A DNA stretch of 64,000 nucleotides from Thalassospira lucentensis (GCF_001613805.1 NZ_LPVY01000008.1:1-64000), one strand, 5' to 3'; shown: positions 26,781 to 36,184, numbered from the stretch's first letter. Notes: a model not told the origin generated them from the sequence alone. Numbers and translations: made by a program.

Positions 26781-28313
26781 ATGCGAAAAAAGTTTTTCGA
26801 TATCAATGATATGTCAGAAAACCCGGATCGGTCTTTACCGGTGACTTTGCTGCGGCTTGTTGCTGGATTGCTGGTTGCCTGCATCGTTCTGCTTGTCACC
26901 CTGTCTGCGGCATCCGCCCAGAATCCAAATTTTGTCGCATCGAAAAAGGCCAACGAGATACCGGTTTTCAACGCGGTTTATCCCGAAGATGAATTTTGCG
27001 CGACAACCGGCGTGGGCGGACTTTGTGCCGCCATGCCCGTCGACGTGCCCGAATTCGATGCCAATTTCATCTATCGCTTCGTCGCCTACGAGGCACAGCG
27101 TCCTTTTGACCGTTTTTCGTGGCAATCCTTTGTTTCGCTGCTATGGCCCCATGATGATGCGGGTGCGCCGATTGCAACCGGGTATCGCCAACCCGATGCG
27201 GGGCATGGGCTTTGGGAAAGTTATGCCACCAAGAATGATGTGTTTGGTGATGTCGCAAAGGCCAATGCCTCTTGCCGCGCCGGGTTGCCTGGCGGGCATC
27301 TGCTGCTGTCGGCATTTATCCAGTCATCGGGTGATATCCTGATTGATCAGGCGGGTAATTTCATCCTGTATGACACGCGGATCAATGATGTTGCGGCTGA
27401 TTATATCCGCTGGAATGGTCTTGGGACGGCGCAGGGGCGTCTGACCTTTGCCCAAAGCGGCCAGTCGGTGGAATTCCCGATGCTGACCCTGTCGGCCGGC
27501 GGAAAGGTCGCCGATAATTCGGAATTGCTCGCCAGTGACAAGACCTGGCTGACACCCGGTGCGCAACTGACGAAATTCGCCTGGCGGATCATTACCAGCC
27601 CCGCGGATCAGGATCGTTACTATACCCGCCCGGCCCGGATTGCGCTTGCTGCCGATGATACGCTTGACGGTGTTGCAAAATGCCTTGATGTCACGGTCGG
27701 ACTGGTCGGGTTGCATATCGTCCAGCGGGTCAAAAGCGGTAATGGTGATCGCTGGATCTGGTCAAGCTTCGAACATGCTGACAATGCACCGCTGGCCGAC
27801 AATGCCCGACGTCCCAACAGCATCATCGCAAACGACCTTTTCCCCGATGGCTGTCTGGCACCCGAAAAAACCGACCGCGATTACATCTTTTATGGCGGGG
27901 GTGAACTGGGAGGTAAAAAGGATCGCGTAGCAAACGGGATCATCAGGTCCGATCTGCGCTGGGCCGATCAGCCACCCTATGCCCGTGACCCCGATGGAAA
28001 CAGGGTTGCTGCCCCCGATATTGTCCGATGCTGGCGGCTGTTTTCCGGCACGGCCGAAGCCAATTTTGTCTGGCAGCGCAAACTCGAAGGCAGTGTCTTG
28101 CAGAACTATTTTCTGCTCGGAACCCAATGGATTGGTAATGGCGGTGGGGCCCCGTTTGGTGTCGGGGAAATTCCGCGTTTTCTGACCAATACCGCACTCG
28201 AAAGCTTTATCCAGCATCAGGCCGATGGCACCTGCCTTGGCTGTCATGCCACGGCCTTTACCGATGCCGGCCAACCGGCCAATTTTACCTTCCTGCTTGA
28301 TCCGGCGCGCTAG
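26781..28313 (+). CDS. Exported protein with a single C-terminal CxxCH haem motif, function unknown
   Basis: A 510-residue protein with a signal peptide (hydrophobic core LLRLVAGLLVACIVLLVTL, probable cleavage after SAASA). The only haem-attachment motif is CLGCH at 485-489, near the C terminus. The preceding 430 residues do not resemble a normal cytochrome c. Trp-rich stretches such as RFSWQSFVSLLWP and WRIITSPADQDRYY suggest a beta-rich enzyme-like domain. Several further cysteines (FCATTGVGGLC, ASCRAG, DGCLAP) could form disulfides. It may be a periplasmic oxidoreductase accepting or passing electrons, but no family is recognised with confidence. ATG at residue 11 is an alternative start. 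It is monocistronic. Confidence 0.7.
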   Translation: MRKKFFDINDMSENPDRSLPVTLLRLVAGLLVACIVLLVTLSAASAQNPNFVASKKANEIPVFNAVYPEDEFCATTGVGGLCAAMPVDVPEFDANFIYRFVAYEAQRPFDRFSWQSFVSLLWPHDDAGAPIATGYRQPDAGHGLWESYATKNDVFGDVAKANASCRAGLPGGHLLLSAFIQSSGDILIDQAGNFILYDTRINDVAADYIRWNGLGTAQGRLTFAQSGQSVEFPMLTLSAGGKVADNSELLASDKTWLTPGAQLTKFAWRIITSPADQDRYYTRPARIALAADDTLDGVAKCLDVTVGLVGLHIVQRVKSGNGDRWIWSSFEHADNAPLADNARRPNSIIANDLFPDGCLAPEKTDRDYIFYGGGELGGKKDRVANGIIRSDLRWADQPPYARDPDGNRVAAPDIVRCWRLFSGTAEANFVWQRKLEGSVLQNYFLLGTQWIGNGGGAPFGVGEIPRFLTNTALESFIQHQADGTCLGCHATAFTDAGQPANFTFLLDPAR

Positions 28314-28476
28314 AGCCCTTTCCATTTAGATTGAACCGTTCGGTATGACACCGGGCCGTGCCTGATGGCGCATGACAAAATGGTTCATATTTGCGGATGC
28401 ATCGACTAGCATGTCGCCGACCAAAACGTCGTGAAATCAAAAAATCAAAAAGACGTGGCGGATACAGGGAGGAAAC

Positions 28477-30093
28477 ATGCTGCCGGTTCGTGCGGATTAC
28501 GCGTCGGTGCGTTCGGATTTTGTCTGGAACGTACCCACCCATTTCAACATTGGTGTCGATGTTTGCGACAAGTGGGCAGACGATCCGGATCGTCTTGCGC
28601 TGATGTATCGCAGGCGCGATGGTTCACGCCGCGATTACAGCTTTGCCCAGCTCAAACGTCTGTCGAACCGCTTTGCCAATGTCATGCGCCGCCATGGCAT
28701 CCGGCGCGGGGATCGGGTTGGTATTCTGTTGCCACAAAGCCCCGAAACCGCCGTTGCCCATATCGCGACCTATAAAATGGGTGGTATTGCCGTGCCGCTC
28801 TTTACCCTGTTCGGGGTCGAGGCCCTTGAATACCGGCTTGGCAACTGTGCCGCCAAGGCACTGGTGACCGATCGGGAAGGGGCGCGCAAAATTGCTGAAA
28901 TCCGCGATCTGCTCCCGGCCCTTGAATATGTCTATGTCATTGATGGTGCGCCTGAAGGCTGTTTTGATTTCAAGGCACTCTCGGCCGAGGCCAGCGACGA
29001 TTTCGAACCGGTCAAAACGCGCGCCGATGAACCGGCCCTGATCATTTATACATCCGGCACCACCGGCCAGCCAAAAGGCGCATTGCATGCCCATCGCGTG
29101 CTGCTGGGTCATTTGCCCGGTGTCGAAATGTCGCATGATTTCTTTCCGCAGGACGGCGATGTCATGTGGACCCCGGCCGACTGGGCATGGATCGGCGGGT
29201 TGCTGGATGTGCTTTTGCCGGCCTGGCATCACGGCAAGCCGGTCGTGGCCCATCGTTTTGAAAAATTCAGTGCCGAGGCCGCCTTTGGCCTGATTGCCGA
29301 ATATGGCGTGCGCAATACCTTCCTGCCGCCAACCGCGCTCAAGATGATGCGCGCCGCCGGGGATGATCTGGCGGCAAAGTTCAAATGTAATATCCGATCA
29401 ATTGCAAGCGGTGGCGAAACATTGGGTGCAGAACTTCTTGATTGGGGGCGTCGGGTGTTTGGCGTTACCATCAACGAGTTTTATGGTCAGACCGAATGCA
29501 ACATGGTGGTCAGTTCCTGCCAGTCGATCATGGAACCCAAACCCGGCGTCATGGGCCGCCCCGTGCCGGGGCATGATGTTGCGGTGATCGATATGGCGGG
29601 CAATGTGCTGCCTGCGGGCGAAATGGGCCGGATTGCGGTTCGGTCGCCCGATCCGGTGATGTTTCTGGAATATTGGCGCAACCCCGAAGCCACCCGCGAT
29701 AAATTCATTGGCGAATGGCTTCTGACCGGCGATATGGGCGAACTTGACGAAGATGGCTATATCCGTTTTGTCGGGCGCGATGATGATCTGATCAGTTCCG
29801 CGGGTTATCGCATCGGCCCGGGCGAGATCGAGGATTGCCTGATCGGCCATCCCGCCGTACGCATGGCCGGTGTGATCGGCAAACCCGACGAACAGCGCGG
29901 CCAGATCGTCAAGGCCTTCGTCGTGCTGGCCGATGGCTTTACCCAAAGTCCGGAGCTTGAAGCCGATATCCGTGATTTCGTCAAAACCCGTCTGGCCGCC
30001 CACGAATATCCGCGTGAAATCGCCTTCATGGAACACTTGCCGATGACGACAACCGGCAAGGTCGTCCGCCGTGCCCTTCGCGATCTGGCATAA
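28477..30093 (+). CDS. AMP-forming acyl-CoA synthetase
   Basis: A 538-residue member of the ANL superfamily that activates a carboxylic acid with ATP and loads it on CoA. It shows the phosphate-binding loop YTSGTTGQPKGALHAH near residues 191-206, NEFYGQTECN as the adenine-binding motif, LLTGDMGELDEDGY and GYRIGPGEIED in the hinge region, and the C-terminal catalytic Lys528 in TTTGKVVRRAL. It most resembles medium-chain or acetyl-CoA synthetase-like enzymes (the GDVMWTPADWAWIGGL segment), but the acid is not determined. AGGGAGG precedes the ATG. A bidirectional terminator follows. Confidence 0.9.
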   Translation: MLPVRADYASVRSDFVWNVPTHFNIGVDVCDKWADDPDRLALMYRRRDGSRRDYSFAQLKRLSNRFANVMRRHGIRRGDRVGILLPQSPETAVAHIATYKMGGIAVPLFTLFGVEALEYRLGNCAAKALVTDREGARKIAEIRDLLPALEYVYVIDGAPEGCFDFKALSAEASDDFEPVKTRADEPALIIYTSGTTGQPKGALHAHRVLLGHLPGVEMSHDFFPQDGDVMWTPADWAWIGGLLDVLLPAWHHGKPVVAHRFEKFSAEAAFGLIAEYGVRNTFLPPTALKMMRAAGDDLAAKFKCNIRSIASGGETLGAELLDWGRRVFGVTINEFYGQTECNMVVSSCQSIMEPKPGVMGRPVPGHDVAVIDMAGNVLPAGEMGRIAVRSPDPVMFLEYWRNPEATRDKFIGEWLLTGDMGELDEDGYIRFVGRDDDLISSAGYRIGPGEIEDCLIGHPAVRMAGVIGKPDEQRGQIVKAFVVLADGFTQSPELEADIRDFVKTRLAAHEYPREIAFMEHLPMTTTGKVVRRALRDLA

Positions 30094-30118
30094 TTCCAGC
30101 CGATACCAGGTCAAAATG

Positions 30119-30153
30119 AAAAGGGCCGGTCTGTGATGGACCAGCCCTTTTTG
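30119..30153. terminator. Bidirectional terminator between acyl-CoA synthetase and FtsX-type genes
   Basis: AAAAGGGC pairs with GCCCTTTT, with GGTC/GACC above one mismatch, and T and A tracts on the two sides. Confidence 0.8.
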
Positions 30154-30169
30154 TTGTTGTGTGCTGATG

Positions 30170-32728
30170 TTACTCGTTGCGCAAAAGCGGTGCCGCAGGG
30201 CTGCGTAACGCCTGCCACGTCCCGATAAAGCCCGCCGACAGGGTCGCGAACAGACCAATCGCAATCGGGCCAAAGATAGTCATCGGCAGAAGCGTCCAGC
30301 TTGCTTCCATGATCAGCACCAGAACCGACCATGCCGCAAGACTGCCAAACAGGGCGGCAATCACCCCGGTCGCAAGCCCCAAAATCCCGTATTCCAGCGC
30401 ATAGGCATAAAGGATATTGCCGCGCGTCGCCCCAAGCGTCTTGAGAACAACCGCATCATAAATCCGTTTGCGCCGCCCGGCGGCAACTGCGCCTGCAAGG
30501 ACCAGCACCCCGGCGACAATCGCGATTGAACTGGTCGCGTTAAGCGCCGTTCCGATCCCGGCCAGAATGGCATTGGCGGCTTCAAGCGCCTCGCGCACGC
30601 GGATGGCCGACACATTGGGGAAATCAATGCCGATCATGCGATCAACCGGTTCTTCCATTTCGCGCGGCATATGCGCGGTTGCAATCAGGCTATAGGGCGC
30701 CTTGTCGATCAGGCCCGGCGAAAACACCATCGCGAAATTCATCCGAAGGCTTTGCCATTCGATTTCACGCCAGTTGGCAATCTCGGCGGTGATATCCCGG
30801 CCCAGCACATTGACGGTCAATGTATCACCCGGCTCCAGCGAGAATGCCTCGCCAATATCGCGCGAGATGGAAACAAGCGGCTTGGCGGCATCGTCATAAT
30901 CGGCTGGCCACCATTCCCCGCGCACGATCTGGGTTTCCGGCGGCGGGCTTGCCGCAAAGGTCAGGCCACGGTCACCACGCAGGAACCAGCGATCATCCCC
31001 CGGACCAACATCATTGGCATCCACCCCGTCAATCGCAACCACGCGCCCGCGTAGCATCGGTGTTTGTTCGATATCCGAAACGTTATCTTTTTCAAGAAGT
31101 TGCGTTTTGAACTGATCCATCTGATCAGGCTGGATATCAAGGAAGAAAAACGCCGGGGCGGAGTCCGGCAAATTCTCGTTGATCTCGTGATCAAGGTTGC
31201 CCTCGATCCCCGAAATCGTCACCAGCAGCGTCAGACCAAGCCCAAGCGACAGCGCAACCGGCACCGTGCTCGCACCCGGCCGGTGCAGGTTCGCCAGCGC
31301 CAGTCGGCTAAAGGCATTCCGCCCGCCGGTCATCCGTTTTGAAAGCGATACAATTGCCTTGCCCGCCGCGGCAAAAACCGCAATCGCCAGAAGCGACCCG
31401 GCGATAAAGCCAAGCGCGATCTCGCGATCCGTCGCCGTAAACACCGTAAGCAGAAGCAACAGGATAAGCGGCACACCAACATAGGGCAGGTCACGTTTGC
31501 GAAGCGCACTGCCATTCATCAATCCCGCACTGGCCCGGAAAAGCCGTGCTGCCGGAATTTCACGTGCACGCAAAAGCGACGGCATGGCAAAGACCAGTGT
31601 GGTCAGAACGCCAAATGCGGTTGCAATCAGAAGCGACGGCAATGCCGGACCCAATGTCACATCAATCGGCAAACGCCCGGCCAGAAGCGGTGCAATGATC
31701 GCCGGTGTGACCGCCCCGATCAGAAGCCCGATACCAATCCCGACAAGCGACAGCATCAGGATTTGCAGGAAGTAAATCCGCAACACCAAACCATGCGATG
31801 CCCCGATGGATTTAAGCGTCGCGATAACGGATGTTTTGCTTTCGATATGGCTGCGCACCGCATTGGCAACCCCAATCCCGCCGACCAGCAGGGCCGAAAG
31901 CCCCACCAGCGTCAGAAACAGCGTCAGCCGTTCAATAAACCGCCGCAGGCCCGGATTGGCATCCGACACATCGCGCACGCGCCATCCGGCATCCTCGAAC
32001 TGCGCGTCAAGCCGGTCGCGAAACACCTTTGGCGTTTCCGCATCATTCAGATCCAAAGCGTAATAATAATTGATCAGGCTGCCGGGCTGCACCAGCCCGG
32101 TATCGGAAAGCGCATCCATCGACACCATCAAACGCGGGCCGAAATTGAAAAAGCCAACCGCCTTGTCGGGTTCGGTTGCGATCACGCCACGCACCTGGAT
32201 ATTGATATCGCCAAGGCGCACCGTATCACCGACATTGATCTTCAGCCGTTCCAGAAGCCCGGCCTCGGCGACACCGCCCCAGACACCGTCCTTTTTGGAA
32301 AGCGCACCGTCAAACGCAATACCGTCGGCAAGCTCCATCTCGCCAAACAGCGGATAGACATCATCAACCGCCTTAAGCTCGACCAGTCTGCGCTGCTCCG
32401 GGCCATAGGCGGTGGCGCGCATGGTCGCAAGCTCGCCCATGCGTTCGGTATTCTCCGAAAGCCAGGTTTGCTGTTCCTCGCTTGCGGGCATATGCACAAG
32501 GCGAAGCTCGACATCCCCGCCCAGAAGGGCCCTGCCATCGCGCTCAAGCGCATTTAAAACGGATTCCGAAACGTTTCCGACCGCAGCAATTGATCCGACG
32601 CCAAGCGCCAGACAGGCCAGAAAAATGCGAAAGCCGGAAAACCCGCCGCGCAATTCCCGTCGGCAGACCCGCCAGGCAATCGACCACAGCTTTTCCGCCC
32701 CGTTGGTGGATTGGGAAATACGGCTCAT
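30170..32728 (-). CDS. ABC transporter permease, FtsX-like (YbbP type)
   Basis: An 852-residue inner-membrane protein with ten predicted transmembrane helices in the YbbP layout: an N-terminal helix (about 35-55), a large periplasmic domain, a first FtsX bundle (about 255-420), a second periplasmic domain, and a C-terminal FtsX bundle (about 700-845). The ATG overlaps the ATPase stop codon (ATGA), so both are made together. E. coli YbbAP lies in the same tesA context; a role in extracting hydrophobic compounds from the membrane has been proposed. The start is MSRISQSTNG, not the 20-residue upstream extension. Confidence 0.88.
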   Translation of the reverse strand: MSRISQSTNGAEKLWSIAWRVCRRELRGGFSGFRIFLACLALGVGSIAAVGNVSESVLNALERDGRALLGGDVELRLVHMPASEEQQTWLSENTERMGELATMRATAYGPEQRRLVELKAVDDVYPLFGEMELADGIAFDGALSKKDGVWGGVAEAGLLERLKINVGDTVRLGDINIQVRGVIATEPDKAVGFFNFGPRLMVSMDALSDTGLVQPGSLINYYYALDLNDAETPKVFRDRLDAQFEDAGWRVRDVSDANPGLRRFIERLTLFLTLVGLSALLVGGIGVANAVRSHIESKTSVIATLKSIGASHGLVLRIYFLQILMLSLVGIGIGLLIGAVTPAIIAPLLAGRLPIDVTLGPALPSLLIATAFGVLTTLVFAMPSLLRAREIPAARLFRASAGLMNGSALRKRDLPYVGVPLILLLLLTVFTATDREIALGFIAGSLLAIAVFAAAGKAIVSLSKRMTGGRNAFSRLALANLHRPGASTVPVALSLGLGLTLLVTISGIEGNLDHEINENLPDSAPAFFFLDIQPDQMDQFKTQLLEKDNVSDIEQTPMLRGRVVAIDGVDANDVGPGDDRWFLRGDRGLTFAASPPPETQIVRGEWWPADYDDAAKPLVSISRDIGEAFSLEPGDTLTVNVLGRDITAEIANWREIEWQSLRMNFAMVFSPGLIDKAPYSLIATAHMPREMEEPVDRMIGIDFPNVSAIRVREALEAANAILAGIGTALNATSSIAIVAGVLVLAGAVAAGRRKRIYDAVVLKTLGATRGNILYAYALEYGILGLATGVIAALFGSLAAWSVLVLIMEASWTLLPMTIFGPIAIGLFATLSAGFIGTWQALRSPAAPLLRNE

Positions 32729-33471
32729 ATGTCGGCATCCTGTTGCGTAACGATTTCCCCGTCGCGCAGCATGATCGACCGGTCGCACCGCGATGCCAGC
32801 CCCGGATCATGCGTAATCAAAAGCAAAGTCGAACCCTTGCGTTTCGCCAGATCAAACAGCAATTCGATGATCGTTTCACCCGTGGCCCCGTCAAGATTGC
32901 CGGTCGGCTCATCCGCCAGAAGCAGTTCCGGATCGGTCGCAAGCGCACGTGCCAGTGCCACGCGCTGCTGCTCGCCACCGCTCAACTGGCCCGGATAATG
33001 CCCGATGCGATGGCCAAGCCCGACGGCCTTAAGCTCCGCCTCGGCGCGTTCAAACGCATCCTTGCGTCCGGCAAATTCCATCGGAAGGGCGACGTTTTCA
33101 AGGGCGGTCATGGTCGGCACAAGGTGGAAGTCCTGAAACACGATGCCGACATGATGGCGGCGATAAAGGGCCAGACCATCTTCATCAAGCTTGCGCAAAT
33201 CCTCGCCACAGATATTGATCGTGCCTTCCTGCGCCTGTTCCAGCCCGGCAATCACCATCAAAAGCGATGTTTTGCCCGATCCCGATGGCCCGACAAGGCT
33301 GACACGTTCGCCGGCATCAATCTGGATATCGACCCCTTTGAGGATATCAACAATCCCCGCCGGTCCCTTAAGGCTCAGCTTAAGCCCGGAAACATCGACG
33401 GTACGCTGACGCCCGGCCTCGGTCGTGGCCGTGTTTTTATCCGCGATAGTGGCAGTTTCGGTAACACTCAT
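32725..33471 (-). CDS. ABC transporter ATPase, LolD/YbbA type
   Basis: A 248-residue nucleotide-binding protein: Walker A GPSGSGKTS at 61-69, Q-loop FQDFHL, signature LSGGEQQ at 164-170, Walker B LLLADEP at 184-190, and H-loop THD. It belongs to the MacB/LolD/YbbA group that pairs with FtsX-type permeases; its partner overlaps it downstream. The N terminus has a 25-residue Thr-rich extension before the domain. It is divergent from the TesA-type gene, the conserved tesA-ybbA-ybbP arrangement of gammaproteobacteria, here kept in an alphaproteobacterium. Confidence 0.92.
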   Translation of the reverse strand: MSVTETATIADKNTATTEAGRQRTVDVSGLKLSLKGPAGIVDILKGVDIQIDAGERVSLVGPSGSGKTSLLMVIAGLEQAQEGTINICGEDLRKLDEDGLALYRRHHVGIVFQDFHLVPTMTALENVALPMEFAGRKDAFERAEAELKAVGLGHRIGHYPGQLSGGEQQRVALARALATDPELLLADEPTGNLDGATGETIIELLFDLAKRKGSTLLLITHDPGLASRCDRSIMLRDGEIVTQQDADI

Positions 33472-33567
33472 TACAGGTCCAATCGGGCTAAGGCATTGCA
33501 AGGTTAAGGAAACGGGTTAAATAACTGTACGGAATTTAGTATCGGCGGTTCAAACTTGTTTATACCA

Positions 33568-33622
33568 AGGGAGCCAATAGGTAACCAATGAGTGACCAGC
33601 AGGTAACCAACGGGTAACCGTC
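33568..33622. repeat. Five degenerate 11-bp tandem repeats between ybbA-type and tesA genes
   Basis: Units AGGGAGCCAAT, AGGTAACCAATG, AGTGACCAGC, AGGTAACCAAC and GGGTAACCGTC run head to tail with about one helical turn per unit (consensus AGGTAACCAAY). The position in the divergent promoter gap suits a cooperatively bound regulator; a chance microsatellite is the alternative. Confidence 0.5.
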
Positions 33623-33630
33623 CGTGCAGG

Positions 33631-34413
33631 ATGACAAAACATAAGGTGAGATTTGTGGCATATACGCTGTTCGGGCAAGACCCGGCTGTTAACCAGTTCA
33701 CTTTCAAACAAAAAACCGGACTTTTGGGCGGGCTTTCCCGCCGGTTGTTCCGCTGTGCCGGTATGGCTTTTGGCATTCTGATTGGCGCCATGAGCCTGTT
33801 TGGCATCCATGATGCCCAGGCGGCTGACAATGCGGCAAACAGTGCTGCGGGCAATGCCCCGCAAACCCTGATGCTTTATGGTGACAGCCTGATGGCGGGT
33901 TACGGCCTCTCGCACGAGGATGGCTTTGCCCCACGGCTTGAAGCTGCCCTTCGCGATGCCGGCCATAACGTCAAGGTCGTTAACAGCTCGGTTTCTGGCG
34001 ATACGACGGCGGCGGGTCTTTCGCGCCTTGAATGGGCGCTGGTGGATGATCCCGATGTGGTGTTGCTTGAACTGGGTGCCAATGACGCGCTGCGCGGGGT
34101 GGAGCCATCCCAGACCCGCGAAAACCTTGATGCCATCATTGGAAAACTGCGCGATCGCGATGTTGCTGTTCTGCTGGCCGGAATGATGGCACCACCCAAT
34201 ATGGGCAAGGAATACGGGGCTGAATTCAATGAAATCTACCCCGAACTGGCAGCAGAATATCAGCTCGCCTTCTATCCCTTCTTCCTTGATGGGGTCGCCG
34301 CCGATTCCAGCCTTAATCAGGATGACGGCATCCATCCCAATGCCGATGGGGTCAAGGTGATCGTTGAACGCATCCTGCCGCAGGTGATTAACGTGCTGGA
34401 AGCCGATTCCTGA
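33631..34413 (+). CDS. tesA: TesA-type SGNH esterase/lysophospholipase
   Basis: A periplasmic serine hydrolase of the SGNH family that cleaves acyl-CoA, lysophospholipid or aryl esters. Blocks seen are YGDSLMAGYG (nucleophile Ser), the Gly in VSGDTT, GANDALRG, and DGIHPNADG with the catalytic Asp-His. The signal peptide is unusually long because the N-terminal basic region reaches RRLFRCAGM before the hydrophobic core and the cut after DAQA. The first ATG is given, but its AGG directly abuts the codon. A GTG at 33655, six nt after AAGGTGAG, has the better ribosome site and may be the true start. It is divergent from the ABC pair. Confidence 0.88.
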   Translation: MTKHKVRFVAYTLFGQDPAVNQFTFKQKTGLLGGLSRRLFRCAGMAFGILIGAMSLFGIHDAQAADNAANSAAGNAPQTLMLYGDSLMAGYGLSHEDGFAPRLEAALRDAGHNVKVVNSSVSGDTTAAGLSRLEWALVDDPDVVLLELGANDALRGVEPSQTRENLDAIIGKLRDRDVAVLLAGMMAPPNMGKEYGAEFNEIYPELAAEYQLAFYPFFLDGVAADSSLNQDDGIHPNADGVKVIVERILPQVINVLEADS

Positions 34414-34436
34414 TTTTGCAGATCATCTGACGATCC

Positions 34437-34473
34437 AAAGGCTGTGACGCCCGTCACAGCCTTTGTCGTTTTT
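34437..34473 (+). terminator. Intrinsic terminator after tesA
   Basis: Twelve-pair stem AAAGGCTGTGAC/GTCACAGCCTTT with GCCC loop and a T-rich tail (GTCGTTTTT). Confidence 0.85.
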
Positions 34474-35318
34474 GGGCGGATTTCTGAAAAACCGTTCAAT
34501 AACAATGTGGTAAAGGGTGTCAAAATGCGCCCGGACGGGTGTGGAACCGCCCCGCAGGCACGGCAATTTCGTCGAAATCCAACCAAAAAACTACATTCGT
34601 AGATAGAATTAGAAAACAAACCGAAACGATACTGTCGCCATAGCCGTGATCCATCGGGCGGAAACTGGAAATTCGAATTAAATCAAATTAAATCAATTGT
34701 TTAATGTATTGCGGGCGAGGGTTCAAAATCATCAAAATGGACCCGAAAACGGGCAAAAACCGCTCAAAACACCTGATCAGGTGTGAAATTAACACACCAT
34801 TTACTTTCGGTTATGTTTCGAATATTGCCACATGCAACTGCATTTGTAGGTAACACGCTTTGGTATGACCACGACGCAGCAGACCGGCACACCGGATGGA
34901 TGAAAATGCCGGAAGCCCACCCAACTGCAATGCACTTCCGGAAATCCAGAATAATCATTTCATAACAATGAATTACCGGAAAATTGCCGCGTTCCTTTGT
35001 GCCCGGAAGGCCGTCGCGGATTTTTGCTGATGAAACACCAAAGATGCGTCAGGCGAAATTCTGCCAAAACCAAAAATATCATTTAATATCAATGTATTAA
35101 ATTGGGTCATCTTCTCAAAATATCAACCCAAAACCGCCGATTTTCCCTGTGGATGAATCGGAAGCGATTCAATTTTGCCTACAAACGCAGTTGCAGGCCG
35201 AGTCCCCGACCGCTACACTTTGCCTCAACAGGCAGTTTCACGAACGGCAATATCTGAAAGCGTCATCTAACAGGCTGATTTCAAAGCTGAAAATAGGGCA
35301 GGGGGCGATAAAGGGGCG
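34474..35318. other. AT-rich gene-less stretch
   Basis: About 845 bp with no convincing gene. Short open frames have poor ribosome sites and unlikely composition. It holds a tandem decamer duplication AATTAAATCA at 34676-34695 and many AATAT/AATTA words, especially before 35110. It could be a regulatory region for the J-domain gene, an eroded gene, or contain an undetected RNA; nothing decides between these. Confidence 0.5.
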
Positions 35319-36020
35319 ATGGCAACACAATCCGTCAAACAATCCTATACCATTCCATGTTCATCGGTTTTCCGTGATGCCGTTCTGGCGCTGGCGACCA
35401 AGCGCGGTGTGAATGCCGCCGATCTGGCGCGTTCCGTCATGCTGATTGTGCCCCAGGGCGCGATTGAGGATTACGAGGATCCGGGTGATCCGCCCCCCGG
35501 TGATCGCGAAACCATCGTCCTGAAATCCGGCCCCGCCGAAGGCCGCCCCTGGCGGCGCAAACCAAGGCTGCAATTGCGTTTGCCACCGGGGCATTCGATC
35601 ATCGCGGTGCGCAAGGCGCTCAACATGGCGCTTCATTTTGACAAGGGCGAGGTCAAGATGCGCGTTGAAAAGGCCGACATCCTTGCTGCCGAACGCAAGG
35701 CCCTTGAAGAAGCCCACGCGATGAAAAAGCGGCAGCACGAGCCACCGGTCGAACTTCTGCAATCGCGCGAGGAACTCGAACGTCTGCGCGCCATCGTCGA
35801 TAATCTGGCGTTCGAACCGCTTGATCGCGGGGTCACGACCTTTAACGAAGCCCTGCATGTCATGGGTTTTGCGCCCAATGCCCGGCCCGACATAAAGTCG
35901 ATCCGCGCCAAATATCGCGTTCTGGCCGCCATCCACCACCCCGACAGCAATTATGGATCGCATCAACGCATGACGCAGCTTAATGCCGCCATGGACCTGT
36001 TGCGCCGGCATATTGCCTGA
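35319..36020 (+). CDS. Protein with C-terminal J domain
   Basis: A 233-residue protein ending in a DnaJ-like domain: from about residue 175, FNEALHVMGF begins helix I and HPD lies at 207-209 (IHHPDSNYG), the loop that stimulates Hsp70 ATPase. The N-terminal 55 residues resemble a short helix-turn-helix or ribbon-helix-helix segment (SVFRDAVLALATKRGVNAADLARSVM). A basic central part (PWRRKPRLQLRLPPG) and a helical linker follow. J domains are usually N-terminal, so this protein probably targets DnaK to a specific partner bound by its front half. The ATG has AGGGG at 3 nt. Confidence 0.8.
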   Translation: MATQSVKQSYTIPCSSVFRDAVLALATKRGVNAADLARSVMLIVPQGAIEDYEDPGDPPPGDRETIVLKSGPAEGRPWRRKPRLQLRLPPGHSIIAVRKALNMALHFDKGEVKMRVEKADILAAERKALEEAHAMKKRQHEPPVELLQSREELERLRAIVDNLAFEPLDRGVTTFNEALHVMGFAPNARPDIKSIRAKYRVLAAIHHPDSNYGSHQRMTQLNAAMDLLRRHIA

Positions 36021-36089
36021 CGGGTTACAGGCTTTGTCGTGGCGGGAATGAAATCTTTAGTCCGCCCATTGTGAATAGCCCACCCGAAT

Positions 36090-36122
36090 GCTTAGATAGA
36101 GCTTGGATAATGCTTGGATAAC
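36090..36122 (+). repeat. Three 11-bp tandem repeats upstream of the FIST gene
   Basis: GCTTAGATAGA, GCTTGGATAAT and GCTTGGATAAC follow each other without gaps and end 62 bp before the FIST start codon. The second copy contains a -10-like GGATAAT. Possible regulator or promoter array. Confidence 0.45.
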
Positions 36123-36184
36123 CACAAGACCAAGAAAACGGACCGCCACATCATCAGGCAGGTTTTCAAAAAGCGGGAGAATGC

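Noticed and set aside
33550-34335. Minus-strand open frame of 261 codons opposite tesA
   Set aside because: Antisense to the SGNH esterase and overlapping its promoter repeats; no domain.
35149-35412. Plus-strand frame of 87 codons before the J-domain gene
   Set aside because: It overlaps the J-domain start in another frame, with no ribosome site and no domain.
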